Positions 24,298 through 32,353 of a stretch of 35,374 nucleotides of DNA are shown here, piece after piece. Position numbers and translations under genes: made by a program. The notes below the pieces were generated by a model that saw only the letters and a program-made list of their open reading frames with translations, was not told the DNA's origin and searched no databases. The stretch's first letter is position 1. Each line of letters begins with the position of its first letter. Source of the stretch: an uncultured Clostridia bacterium (GTDB lineage: Bacteria > Bacillota > Clostridia > Oscillospirales > CAG-272); contig CALWTU010000052.1 of NCBI GenBank assembly GCA_944384515.1, forward strand, positions 1 through 35,374, written 5' to 3'.

Positions 24298-25104
24298 ATG
24301 AAAAAAGAACTGACATATCTTAGTTTTGCGTATATTTTGTTTATATTCTTGCTGTCGCTCAGCGGCAGTATCGGCTATGTATGGAGTTTTTCTCTTTACA
24401 TTCTCTCGTTTGCTATTCCGATTGCCGTACTTTTCCTTTTCAGACAAAAAAATATCAGCGGCACCGACAGCCGCATAGCATTTATTCCGAGCTCGGAGAG
24501 TGTAATCTATACTCTGCCGCTTATCTTTCCGGTTATAGCGGTAGTCTTTCTTGTATCCTTTCTTACGGATCTGTTGCTCTCGAAGATAGGACCGAATATG
24601 CTGCCTGATGTGTCGGGCAACTTGTTTTATGTGATACTTCGCCATGCGCTCATTCCTTCTGTGTTTGAGGAGATACTTTTCAGATATTTTCCTCTCCTTT
24701 TGCTCTTGCCGTATTCAAAGCGGGGGGCTGTCCTTGTTTCGTCCCTGATGTTTGCGCTTGCGCACGGCAATCTTTATCAGATACCGTATGCATTTATTGC
24801 GGGTCTGATTTTCGGTGTTATTGACATCTCTCTTATGAGTTTGTTTCCGTCATTTCTTATCCACTTTTTGAACAATATTGTCTCCGTGCTTTGGCTTAGA
24901 TCCGAAGCCGCTGACAGAGTATATTTTATCTTGACACTGCTTGCACTTGCGGTTTTGTCATTTGCAGTATTGATAGTGCAGCGGAAAAAATACCGTGTTT
25001 CGTTTAAGGATGAGCGAAAAATCAAAGAGTTCTTTACTCCCGCACTCGGCATATATATTTTTTTCACACTCTCTATCAGCGTGTTAAATCTTTTTTGGAG
25101 GTAG
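24298..25104 (+). CDS. CPBP-family intramembrane metalloprotease
   Basis: This 268-residue protein has about eight hydrophobic segments and the three conserved motifs of the CPBP/Abi family: Glu124-Glu125-x3-Arg129 (FEEILFRYF), His156 in FALAHGN, and His189-x3-Asn193 (HFLNNIV). Family members cleave within the membrane; known ones include eukaryotic CAAX prenyl proteases, while bacterial ones are tied to bacteriocin maturation or immunity and other roles. No bacteriocin gene is nearby, so the substrate is unknown. AAAAAGGG lies 7 bases before the ATG, and tadA starts 1 base after its stop, so it is probably in an operon with tadA. Confidence 0.87.
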   Translation: MKKELTYLSFAYILFIFLLSLSGSIGYVWSFSLYILSFAIPIAVLFLFRQKNISGTDSRIAFIPSSESVIYTLPLIFPVIAVVFLVSFLTDLLLSKIGPNMLPDVSGNLFYVILRHALIPSVFEEILFRYFPLLLLLPYSKRGAVLVSSLMFALAHGNLYQIPYAFIAGLIFGVIDISLMSLFPSFLIHFLNNIVSVLWLRSEAADRVYFILTLLALAVLSFAVLIVQRKKYRVSFKDERKIKEFFTPALGIYIFFTLSISVLNLFWR

Positions 25105-25105
25105 T

Positions 25106-25606
25106 ATGCAAAACAACACTGATGAATATTTCATGTCGGTTGCTCTGAGACTTGCCGAAAAAGCACAGAGAGAGGATGAGGTGCCCGTCGGAGCAATTTG
25201 CGTCAAGGACGGAGAGATTATTTCCGAAGCTTACAACAAAAGAGAGCAGAACAGGTGCGCCACTCACCATGCCGAGATTCTCGCAATAGAGGGTGCGTGC
25301 CGAGCCCTTGGCGGCTGGAGGCTGCCCGGTGTTACTCTGTATGTGACAATGGAGCCGTGCTGTATGTGTGCGGGGGCAATTATAAATGCGAGGATACCCC
25401 GTGTCGTGTTTGGGGCGTACGACTTGAGATTCGGCGGGTTCGGTTCGCTTGTAAATATAAACGAGGTCGGACTTAACCATAAAACCGAGGTGCTTGGCAA
25501 TGTGCTGGGAGATGAGTGCAGGCAGTTGCTTTCAGACTATTTTAAAGCTAAGAGGGAAAAGACGAAAGACGCAAAGAAAAATCAAAAGGTCAGTGACGAT
25601 TTTTGA
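25106..25606 (+). CDS. tadA: tRNA adenosine(34) deaminase TadA
   Basis: TadA converts adenosine to inosine at the wobble position of tRNA-Arg(ACG). The 166-residue protein has the deaminase zinc site His55-Ala-Glu57 and Pro84-Cys85-x2-Cys88, with Glu57 as proton shuttle, and the family stretch VPVGAICVKDGEII. The basic tail (KAKREKTKDAKKNQK) is a common variable end. The start is 1 base after the CPBP gene stop, with GGAGGT straddling the junction. The small SRP RNA gene that often follows tadA in Firmicutes was not found. Confidence 0.94.
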   Translation: MQNNTDEYFMSVALRLAEKAQREDEVPVGAICVKDGEIISEAYNKREQNRCATHHAEILAIEGACRALGGWRLPGVTLYVTMEPCCMCAGAIINARIPRVVFGAYDLRFGGFGSLVNINEVGLNHKTEVLGNVLGDECRQLLSDYFKAKREKTKDAKKNQKVSDDF

Positions 25607-25730
25607 TGTGCGTTATCTGTCTATGCCGCAAAACGGCAGAATATTTCGGAATATGAGATTTTTCCGTCGGCAAAATGCCGTCGGCGGATAAAAATAACTA
25701 AGAGCAGGAGTGGTACACGGCGGGATGTTG

Positions 25731-25759
25731 TTGACTTTTTCGCTATCGTGTGTTAAAAT
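25731..25759 (+). promoter_or_regulatory. Strong promoter placed directly against the rimM start
   Basis: TTGACT (25731-25736) and TAAAAT (25754-25759) are spaced by 17 bp, and TGT at 25751-25753 makes an extended -10. The expected first transcribed base, seven after the -10 box, is A25766, the A of the rimM ATG. No ribosome-site-like purine run lies just before that ATG. Confidence 0.75.
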
Positions 25760-25765
25760 ACAGTT

Positions 25766-26275
25766 ATGAAAAAAGAATTTTTAGAATGCGGTAAAGTATT
25801 ATCTGCGCACGGGGTGCGCGGACTTGTCAAGGTGGAGCCGTGGTGCGACTCTCCGAAGGTGCTCGCAAGCCAGAAGCGTGTATATATTAAACACGGCGAG
25901 GGGGAGTATCTCCCGCTTGCGGTAAACAGCGGTGCGGTTATGGGGCAGATATGCCTTATGGGGCTTGAGGGGATAGATACAAGAGAGACGGCTCAGAGCA
26001 AAAGAGGGCTTGTTCTTTACCTCAGAAGAGAACAGATACCGCTGAGAGAGGGCGGATATTTTATTCAGGATATAATAGACCTTCCCGTGATAGATGTTGA
26101 CACGGGTAAGGTGTACGGAAAAATAAAAGAGGTAACCGACGGCGTGCAGGGTAAACTCTTCACCGTCGGCACCGATAAGGGTGACGTGCTATTTCCCGGT
26201 ATCGGGGAGTTCGTCATCAATGTAGATATTGAAAAAGGAGTTTATGTTCGTCCTATACCCGGATTTTTTGACTGA
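25766..26275 (+). CDS. rimM: Ribosome maturation factor RimM
   Basis: RimM helps assemble the 30S head by binding protein S19. The 169-residue protein has the N-terminal RimM domain (GKVLSAHGVRGLVKVEPW at 9-26) and a PRC-barrel domain beginning near 95 (YFIQDIIDLPVIDVDTGK), ending with FVINVDIEKGVYVRPIPGFFD. Length is normal. The ATG has no recognisable ribosome site, and the predicted transcript start coincides with it; no later start preserves the conserved GKVLSAHG motif, so leaderless translation is likely. It is followed after 2 bases by trmD. In many Firmicutes ffh and rpsP lie upstream, but here rimM heads the transcript. Confidence 0.95.
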   Translation: MKKEFLECGKVLSAHGVRGLVKVEPWCDSPKVLASQKRVYIKHGEGEYLPLAVNSGAVMGQICLMGLEGIDTRETAQSKRGLVLYLRREQIPLREGGYFIQDIIDLPVIDVDTGKVYGKIKEVTDGVQGKLFTVGTDKGDVLFPGIGEFVINVDIEKGVYVRPIPGFFD

Positions 26276-26277
26276 AT

Positions 26278-27000
26278 ATGAGATTTGATATTATGACTAT
26301 ATTCCCTGATATGGTTATGGGAATATTAAATGAAAGCATTTTGGGAAGAGCGCAGAGAGCAAATATACTTGAGGTACACGCTCACAATATCCGCGATTTT
26401 TCGACTGACAGGCATAAGAAGACGGACGACACGCCGTTTGGCGGCGGTGTCGGGATGGTTATGACATGCCAGCCTATATATGACTGCTACACTCATATAA
26501 AAAATCAAATAGCCGATAAGGGCAGTACCCGTGTGATATATATGTCTCCGAAAGGTACGCTATTTAATCATGATACGGCAAAGCGGCTCTCGGAATACGA
26601 CAATCTGATATTTCTTTGCGGTCACTATGAGGGGATTGATCAGAGAGTTATAGATATGATAGTCGACGAGGAGATATCCATCGGAGACTATGTGGTGACA
26701 GGAGGCGAGGTGCCTGCGTGTATCGTTATTGACGCGGTAAGCAGGCTTTTGGACGGAGTTTTATCTTCAAAAGAGTGTTACGAGGGGGAGTCCGTTGCGT
26801 CGGGGCTGCTTGAATACCCGCAGTATACAAAACCGAGGGTTTTTATGGGCAGAGAGGTGCCGGAGGTGCTTGTTTCGGGCGACCACAGAAAAATTGCTGA
26901 ATGGAGGCTCTCCGAAGCAATTAAAATCACAAAGGAGCGCCGCTATGACCTGTATCAGAAAAACAAGCATCTTTTCGAAAAAGAGGAGAAAAAAAGATGA
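26278..27000 (+). CDS. trmD: tRNA (guanine-N1)-methyltransferase TrmD
   Basis: TrmD makes m1G37 in tRNAs using S-adenosylmethionine, preventing +1 frameshifts. The 240-residue protein shows the knotted SPOUT core: FDIMTIFPDM at the start, RHKKTDDTPFGGGVGMVM, IYMSPKGTLF, LCGHYEGIDQRV, ISIGDYVVTGGEVPA, and the C-terminal PQYTKPRVFMG and SGDHRKIAEWR tRNA-binding parts. Length is typical. The start lies 2 bases after the rimM stop, and its stop overlaps the next ATG by ATGA, so translation is coupled along the operon. Confidence 0.97.
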   Translation: MRFDIMTIFPDMVMGILNESILGRAQRANILEVHAHNIRDFSTDRHKKTDDTPFGGGVGMVMTCQPIYDCYTHIKNQIADKGSTRVIYMSPKGTLFNHDTAKRLSEYDNLIFLCGHYEGIDQRVIDMIVDEEISIGDYVVTGGEVPACIVIDAVSRLLDGVLSSKECYEGESVASGLLEYPQYTKPRVFMGREVPEVLVSGDHRKIAEWRLSEAIKITKERRYDLYQKNKHLFEKEEKKR

Positions 27001-28766
27001 CTGACAAAAAGCTCGTTGCTGAAAAAATTAACGAAACTCTGTTTTCAAAAAAGACGCTCTCCGGCACAGCTACAACGCGTACTATCCGTTTGCTGAAGGG
27101 AAAGCCGTATAAATTTTTGACATCCGTCGGCAGAACTATTGTCTATACCTCAGCGAGGTCTTTCGGATGGTTTTTTCTCGCATTCGGAGTTTTGACATTG
27201 TTCTTATATCTGGGAGAATATTATTTTGTAGGGGACAAGCACCTAGGTACAAATACCCTTTTTCTCGGCGGAACGCTGATTATCATAGCACTTCCGCTTC
27301 TTGCAAAGGACAAGCCGCTGTGCCTGTTGCTGTCCGACTGGGCAGTGACCGACTATATTCTCTTTGAGTTTTTCGCAATTAAGAGAATGCATGAGATTGA
27401 GCGCCAGCCTATGATTAAGCCGACAATGGCGATTTTTTTGGGCTTTGTGCCTGCTATTTTCGGATTTTTCTTTTCGGTTGAGCTTGTAATTTTAATAATG
27501 CTTGTAACAGTTCTTATTGCGCTGTCGATGACATCACCGGAGTTTCCTATGCTCCTTACCGTAATAATTTTGCCGTATCTTTCTTTTATGCAGAGCAGCG
27601 CGGAGATTTTGATTACCCTGTCGGTTCTTTCTTTCCTCTCCTTTACTTTAAAAGCTGTCATAGGAAAGAGAGTTTATAATTTTGATGTGTACGATTTTCT
27701 CGCGTTTTTGCTTGTGGCGGCTGTCGCACTCGGCGGGATAATTTCCGGGGCAGATGACATAACCTTAAATGTTCTTCTCGTTTTGGGAGCAATATTTATG
27801 TATGCCAACGCATCAAATATGATTATCAACAGAAGACTTGCGGATAAAGCCGTTCAGGCAATTATAGTCTCCTCGGTACCGCTCACGCTTGTGCTGTTAC
27901 TTTCCTCGGTGCTCAATATGTTTGAGATTACCTCATCCGACTTTGTCACAGAGCTAAACAAGATTGTATTTTTTGAGAGCACGTATACGCAAAATGCATT
28001 TATTGCCACATCGCTTGTTCTGTCTTTTTCCTTTTTTATGGAGAAGAAGAACCCCGCAAAAAAGACAGCATATCTTTTAATCTCATTTTTACATCTATTG
28101 CTTATCACGATAAATCTTGAGTTCGAGCTGCTCATTTCACTGCTTGTTGCATTGCTTGCGTATTATATTATAACCTCTACCCGTGTCGCCGCAGATTTTC
28201 TCTTGTTGCTGTGCATGAGCCCTATGCTGCTGTTTCTTTTGCCGGAGGGGGCGTTTGACAATCTGCTATCCTTTATCGGAACCGACCTGACGCAAAAGGA
28301 GATTTTCGTCTCATTTGAAAAAATGTTTGAAAAACTGTTTGACAGCGGTGCGTTTTTCGGGTTGGGTCTTGATTATAACGGTCTTGTCGAAACAGTCAAT
28401 AATGGCATTAAATTTAACACGCCCTTGGGTGTGATGTATCACATAGGTATATTCGGGTTTGTCGTTGTGACTCTGTTTATTGTCATAAGGTTCAGACATA
28501 TCTCATACTATAAAAGTTATGTTTCTGTTTCGCTTGTAAAAACGGTCAGCGATATGAGCAGCGTTGCGCTTGTCGCACTGCTCGTTTACGGCATGTCAAA
28601 GTATTTGTTCTATGATTTAAGAGGTGTTTATATACTGCTGTTTATTCTCGGTATAAATACTGCGGCTCTCAGGACTGCCAGGGCAGAGCATGATGACCGA
28701 CTCGGTTATTACGGTGACGCGTCAAGTTCAGTCTCCTCGGTTATAGATATAAATCTCAAAAAATGA
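26997..28766 (+). CDS. Large polytopic membrane protein, unknown
   Basis: This 589-residue protein has a basic cytoplasmic N-terminus (about 1-50), then about twelve or more hydrophobic segments, with a larger loop around 440-480 (TQKEIFVSFEKMFEKLFDSGAFFGLGLDYNG), and a soluble acidic tail. The overall plan, with a long loop between late helices containing a GLGLDYN stretch, recalls O-antigen ligase/Wzy-type polymerases, but no diagnostic motif settles it. It is translationally coupled to trmD by ATGA, so it is made with two tRNA/ribosome factors, which gives no clue to function. A cell-surface polymer role is a guess. It ends shortly before the HPr promoter. Confidence 0.6.
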   Translation: MTDKKLVAEKINETLFSKKTLSGTATTRTIRLLKGKPYKFLTSVGRTIVYTSARSFGWFFLAFGVLTLFLYLGEYYFVGDKHLGTNTLFLGGTLIIIALPLLAKDKPLCLLLSDWAVTDYILFEFFAIKRMHEIERQPMIKPTMAIFLGFVPAIFGFFFSVELVILIMLVTVLIALSMTSPEFPMLLTVIILPYLSFMQSSAEILITLSVLSFLSFTLKAVIGKRVYNFDVYDFLAFLLVAAVALGGIISGADDITLNVLLVLGAIFMYANASNMIINRRLADKAVQAIIVSSVPLTLVLLLSSVLNMFEITSSDFVTELNKIVFFESTYTQNAFIATSLVLSFSFFMEKKNPAKKTAYLLISFLHLLLITINLEFELLISLLVALLAYYIITSTRVAADFLLLLCMSPMLLFLLPEGAFDNLLSFIGTDLTQKEIFVSFEKMFEKLFDSGAFFGLGLDYNGLVETVNNGIKFNTPLGVMYHIGIFGFVVVTLFIVIRFRHISYYKSYVSVSLVKTVSDMSSVALVALLVYGMSKYLFYDLRGVYILLFILGINTAALRTARAEHDDRLGYYGDASSSVSSVIDINLKK

Positions 28767-28793
28767 TTAAATTTAAATTTTTTCCAAAATGAC

Positions 28794-28822
28794 TTGATTT
28801 TTTGCAATATATTTGGTATACT
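28794..28822 (+). promoter_or_regulatory. Sigma-A promoter of the HPr gene
   Basis: TTGATT (28794-28799) and TATACT (28817-28822) are spaced by 17 bp, with TGG before the -10 box (extended -10). The start would fall near 28829, giving a 30-base leader with AAGGAG at 28843-28848. Confidence 0.8.
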
Positions 28823-28858
28823 TACTATTGTAATTATTATTTAAGGAGATATAATCCT

Positions 28859-29125
28859 ATGATTTCTCGTGACGTTACAATTAAGAACAGTGTAGGACTT
28901 CATGCAAGACCTGCTACCTTTTTCATTCAAAAGGCTAATTCTTATAAGAGTTCTATTTGGGTAGAAAAAGAGGACTGCAGAGTAAATGCAAAGAGCCTTT
29001 TGGGAGTACTTTCTTTGGGTATTGAAAAAGGAATGACCATTACACTCATTGCGGACGGTGCGGATGAGGCACAGGCTATAGACGGGCTTGTTAATTTTGT
29101 TGATTCCGAACTTGCTAATCTGTAA
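28859..29125 (+). CDS. ptsH: Phosphocarrier protein HPr
   Basis: HPr passes phosphate from Enzyme I to sugar-specific Enzyme II of the phosphotransferase system and, phosphorylated on Ser46 by HPr kinase, co-activates carbon catabolite repression in Firmicutes. The 88-residue protein has the active His15 in VGLHARPA and Ser46 in NAKSLLGVL, both at the classic positions, and normal length. ATG 28859 with AAGGAG 10 bases before it is chosen; the frame opens at a TTG upstream that lacks a ribosome site and lies before the predicted transcript start. It is a single-gene transcript with its own promoter and terminator; no Enzyme I gene is adjacent. Confidence 0.94.
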   Translation: MISRDVTIKNSVGLHARPATFFIQKANSYKSSIWVEKEDCRVNAKSLLGVLSLGIEKGMTITLIADGADEAQAIDGLVNFVDSELANL

Positions 29126-29222
29126 TCCTTATTTGAAATCTGCCGTTATGGTGCTTACTCTTTTGTATTTGCCATAGGGTTTTAATAATTGGATGTGCGG
29201 CATGTTTTCCGCATTTCCCAAG

Positions 29223-29262
29223 GGGGCTATCACCGATTTTGTTTGTGATAGCCCCTTTTCAG
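29223..29262 (+). terminator. Intrinsic terminator after the HPr gene
   Basis: A perfect 11-bp stem, GGGGCTATCAC (29223-29233) and GTGATAGCCCC (29245-29255), with an 11-base loop, is followed by TTTTC. It stands about 100 bases after the HPr stop. Confidence 0.85.
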
Positions 29263-29335
29263 GACTGTTTTCGGTCTTATGTACGGTTTTAACGGTAATT
29301 AAATGTATGTATACCTTTGTAGTTGAGGAGAGAAG

Positions 29336-31165
29336 ATGACGGATAACGAAAGGCTGAGACAAAAGGCAAATTCTCTGCCGCTTGTACCCGGAGTTTATAT
29401 AATGAAGGACAAGGACGGCAAAGTAATATATGTCGGCAAATCACGAAAACTTAAAAACAGGGTGACAAGCTATTTTGCAGGGCATAACCACACGCCCAAA
29501 ACCGCTATAATGGTGAGCCTTGTCAGAGATTTCGACTATATTGTGTGCAAGACGGAGATTGAGGCGCTGACGCTTGAAAATGTGCTGATCAAAAAGCACA
29601 CGCCGAAATACAATATCAAACTTAAGGATGCAAAGTCGTATCCCTATATCAAGGTTACCCACGAGCCTTTTCCGAAGCTTTATGTTACAAGGGAGCGCAA
29701 GGGGGACAGGGCAAAATATTTCGGACCGTACAGGAGCACCAAAGAGGCGCATGACGCACTGAAGACGGTGATGAGGATTTTTATGCTTGCGGACTGCAAG
29801 AGGGTGTTTCCCCGTGATATAGGCAAGGAGCGCCCGTGTATGTATAAGGATATCAAAATGTGCGTTGCCCCTTGTACGGGTGAGATATCTTCAAAGGAGT
29901 ATAAGGAGATTGTAAAGTGTGCGGAGTGGGTGCTTGACGGAAATGTCAAGGGGACAAAGCAGCTTCTCAGCTCTCAGATGCAGGAGGCGGCAGAGGAGCT
30001 GGAGTTTGAGAGATGTGCGGTGCTCAGGGACAGTATTTATGCGCTTGACAGACTGTCCGAAAAGCAGAAGGTTGTAGCGGATGTCAAGGTAAACAGAGAT
30101 GTTTTTTCATACTACTCATCACCCACGCATGCCGCAATAGCCATGCTCTCGGTTCGCAGCGGTGCCATGATTAATAAAAATGAGTTTATTCTCTCCTCAA
30201 ACGAATATACATCCAGTGAGGATATCGTATCGGTCATAGCGGACTACTATGATAAAAGCGGAAATATTCCCCGTGAGATAATGCTTGATTTTCCGCTCTC
30301 GGATGAGGATCTCGAGCTGCTCGGAGAGTACCTCTCCTTAGATACAAAATATAAAGTCAGTGTAAAGATACCCGAGAGAGGAGACGGGCGTGCGCTGTGC
30401 GATATTGCGTATAAAAACGCCATGGAAGCCGTAAAACAGGCGGGGCTGAAAGAGGAGAGAGAAAACAAAAATCTGACAAGGCTGTGTGAACTTTTATCGT
30501 TTGACTTTGTGCCCAAACGCATAGAGGCATACGATATATCAAATTTCGGCAACGAAAGCATTACGGCGTCAATGGTTGTTTATGACGACGGTAAAATCAA
30601 AAAGAGCGACTTTCGAATTTTTAATATAAAGTCGATAAAAACAGCGGATGACTATGCCTCAATGCGTGAGGTTATTGAGCGCAGAGCGGCGCATATAGGA
30701 GACGGCAGCGCCTCTCTTGGGGAGCGTCCCGACCTTATCTTGCTTGACGGCGGCAAAACGCATGTCGGCGCAGTAAAACCCGTTCTTGAAAAACTCGGTT
30801 TGGATATACCCGTCTACGGAATGGTAAAGGACGATTTTCACAAGACGCGCGCAATTACCGACGGGGAGGGAGAGATCTCCATTGCCCAGGAGAGGGGAGT
30901 ATATAACTTCTTCTACAAGCTGCAAGAGCATGCGCATAACTTTGCGCTCAAGCACTCACAGCGCTCAAAGAGCAAAGCTTTAACAACTTCAGTGCTTGAA
31001 AAAATACCCGGAATCGGACCGAAAAAAGCAAAGCTCTTGCTTGCCCAAATGCCGCTGTACAAGATAAAGAGCGCATCTTTGGAGGAGCTTTCAGCCATCA
31101 GGGGCATCAGTAAACTAGATGCCGAAAACATACAGAGTTATTACAAAAACAAGAAAGAAGGGTAG
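29336..31165 (+). CDS. uvrC: Excinuclease ABC subunit C
   Basis: UvrC makes the two incisions around DNA damage after UvrA and UvrB. The 609-residue protein has an N-terminal GIY-YIG nuclease (about 13-95; PGVYIMKDKDGKVIYVGK), a UVR helical hairpin (about 200-235, MQEAAEELEFERCAVLRDSI), an RNase H-like nuclease domain (about 378-540; IEAYDISNFGNES, LILLDGGKTHV) and a terminal helix-hairpin-helix pair (IPGIGPKKAKLLL). Length is normal. The ATG has GAGGAGAG 4-5 bases before it. It is followed by rsmD, probably co-transcribed. With mfd it gives two parts of nucleotide excision repair in one window. Confidence 0.97.
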   Translation: MTDNERLRQKANSLPLVPGVYIMKDKDGKVIYVGKSRKLKNRVTSYFAGHNHTPKTAIMVSLVRDFDYIVCKTEIEALTLENVLIKKHTPKYNIKLKDAKSYPYIKVTHEPFPKLYVTRERKGDRAKYFGPYRSTKEAHDALKTVMRIFMLADCKRVFPRDIGKERPCMYKDIKMCVAPCTGEISSKEYKEIVKCAEWVLDGNVKGTKQLLSSQMQEAAEELEFERCAVLRDSIYALDRLSEKQKVVADVKVNRDVFSYYSSPTHAAIAMLSVRSGAMINKNEFILSSNEYTSSEDIVSVIADYYDKSGNIPREIMLDFPLSDEDLELLGEYLSLDTKYKVSVKIPERGDGRALCDIAYKNAMEAVKQAGLKEERENKNLTRLCELLSFDFVPKRIEAYDISNFGNESITASMVVYDDGKIKKSDFRIFNIKSIKTADDYASMREVIERRAAHIGDGSASLGERPDLILLDGGKTHVGAVKPVLEKLGLDIPVYGMVKDDFHKTRAITDGEGEISIAQERGVYNFFYKLQEHAHNFALKHSQRSKSKALTTSVLEKIPGIGPKKAKLLLAQMPLYKIKSASLEELSAIRGISKLDAENIQSYYKNKKEG

Positions 31166-31169
31166 ACCC

Positions 31170-31745
31170 GTGTTGAGAATTATAACAGGAACTGCAAAGG
31201 GCAAAAAGCTTATTACTCTTGAAGGAGAGGCGACACGCCCTACATCCGAGAGGATAAAAGAGGCTGTTTTTTCTTCCATTCAGTTTGATATAGAAGGCAG
31301 GAAAATACTCGATTTGTTTGCAGGTTCGGGGCAGATGGGACTTGAGGCACTCTCAAGGGGCGGCAGCAGCGTAAAATTTGTCGACTCATCAAGAGAGGCT
31401 GTCGAGGTGGTAAAGAAAAATGCACAGACTACCGGATTTTTTGACAGGTGCAAGTTTGTTGTCAGCGACTACCGCAACTATATCCGCAAGGCTAAGGGGA
31501 CGGAGAAGTTTGACCTTGTATTCATTGATCCGCCGTACGCTATGGAGTGCTCTCTCAATGCGCTTAATCTGCTTGCAGGCGCAGGCTTTTTAAATCTCGG
31601 CTGTATTGCGGTGCTTGAGAGCGGTACGGAGGAGATTAATACGGCAGAGCTTTCGGATTTTGAGGTTTTGAAGTCTACCCGTTACGGAAAAAAGACATTT
31701 GTCAACATATTGATTTACAGAGGCAATGAAAGCGATACGGAGTGA
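31170..31745 (+). CDS. rsmD: 16S rRNA (guanine(966)-N2)-methyltransferase RsmD
   Basis: RsmD methylates G966 of 16S rRNA using S-adenosylmethionine. The 191-residue protein shows LRIITGTAKGKKL at the start, the cofactor motif DLFAGSGQMGLEALSRG and the catalytic FIDPPYAM. A GTG start at 31170 is chosen (AAGAAGGG 8 bases before); the open frame extends into uvrC but the conserved protein begins here. It lies 4 bases after uvrC and 3 bases before coaD, and rsmD-coaD is a very widely conserved pair. Confidence 0.95.
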   Translation: MLRIITGTAKGKKLITLEGEATRPTSERIKEAVFSSIQFDIEGRKILDLFAGSGQMGLEALSRGGSSVKFVDSSREAVEVVKKNAQTTGFFDRCKFVVSDYRNYIRKAKGTEKFDLVFIDPPYAMECSLNALNLLAGAGFLNLGCIAVLESGTEEINTAELSDFEVLKSTRYGKKTFVNILIYRGNESDTE

Positions 31746-31748
31746 GAT

Positions 31749-32225
31749 ATGAGAGTTATATTACCGGGAAGCTATGATCCCGTAACACTGGGACATCTTG
31801 AGGTCATAAAAAAGGCCGCACAGCTGTATGACGAGGTATTTGTTGTGGTTTTTGTAAATCCTCAAAAAAACTACACATTCACCGTTGAAGAGCGGGTGAA
31901 AATGCTCATTCTGGCAACCGATGAATTTGAGAATGTCATAGTCAGCTATTCGAACGGATATGTCGTCGACTACATGCGTGAGCACGGAATAGAGAAGATT
32001 ATAAAAGGCTACCGCAATGATACCGATCTTGAGTACGAGCGGGTGCAGGCTGAGTATAATTTTGAGCACGGCGGATACGAGACTCTGCTGTGGAAGTGCG
32101 AGGAGAAATACTCACGCATAAGTTCAACCGAGGCAAGGCGCAGACTGAAGAGCGGTGAGAATGTCGAGGATATTTTGCCGAAAAGTGTAATTTCTTATAT
32201 CAATGCCATTGACAAAAATATTTAA
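31749..32225 (+). CDS. coaD: Phosphopantetheine adenylyltransferase
   Basis: CoaD makes dephospho-CoA from 4'-phosphopantetheine and ATP, the penultimate step of coenzyme A synthesis. The 158-residue nucleotidyltransferase has PGSYDPVTLGH near the start (TxGH motif), FTVEERVKML, KGYRNDTDLEYE and the ISSTEARRR phosphate-binding motif. Length is typical. CGGAG lies 6 bases before the ATG, and the start follows rsmD by 3 bases. Its last codons contain the -35 box of the pheST promoter. Confidence 0.96.
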   Translation: MRVILPGSYDPVTLGHLEVIKKAAQLYDEVFVVVFVNPQKNYTFTVEERVKMLILATDEFENVIVSYSNGYVVDYMREHGIEKIIKGYRNDTDLEYERVQAEYNFEHGGYETLLWKCEEKYSRISSTEARRRLKSGENVEDILPKSVISYINAIDKNI

Positions 32226-32237
32226 TTGTTTTATAAT
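32209..32237 (+). promoter_or_regulatory. Perfect consensus promoter of pheST
   Basis: TTGACA (32209-32214) and TATAAT (32232-32237) match consensus exactly with a 17-bp spacer. The -35 box is inside coaD. Transcription would start near 32244, leaving a leader of about 106 bases before pheS. Confidence 0.93.
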
Positions 32238-32255
32238 ATAATATGTTTTATAAAT

Positions 32256-32295
32256 CTGTCCTTTATCATATTCGGACTATGAATAAAGGGGGCAG
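32256..32295 (+). promoter_or_regulatory. Leader hairpin upstream of pheS
   Basis: The arms 32256-32270 (CTGTCCTTTATCATA) and 32278-32295 (TATGAATAAAGGGGGCAG) pair with small bulges around a 7-base loop. The start codon of the small leader frame (32279) lies in the right arm and would be masked when the hairpin forms. Function is inferred only. Confidence 0.4.
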
Positions 32296-32353
32296 TCTGT
32301 ATTTGAAGCCGGCGGTGCTTTACGATTGGCTTTTCGGAAAGGAAAAATTATGA
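32279..32353 (+). CDS. Possible 24-aa leader peptide overlapping pheS
   Basis: A 24-codon frame (MNKGGSLYLKPAVLYDWLFGKEKL) ends in a TGA that overlaps the pheS ATG as ATGA, the layout of translational coupling. It contains one Phe, two Tyr, one Trp and five Leu, too little Phe for classical phenylalanine attenuation. The ribosome site before its ATG is weak (TTCGGA, 3 bases away) and partly paired in the leader hairpin. It may be a coincidental frame. Confidence 0.3.
   Translation: MNKGGSLYLKPAVLYDWLFGKEKL

Noticed and set aside
25607-25730. SRP RNA gene downstream of tadA
   Set aside because: This is a usual place for it, but only short GC hairpins (GCCG-CAAAA-CGGC and CCGTCGGC-AAAAT-GCCGTCGG) are seen, without the conserved SRP loop motifs or a terminator.
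32238-32349. T-box leader for pheST
   Set aside because: The leader is only about 106 bases and the conserved T-box core is not present.
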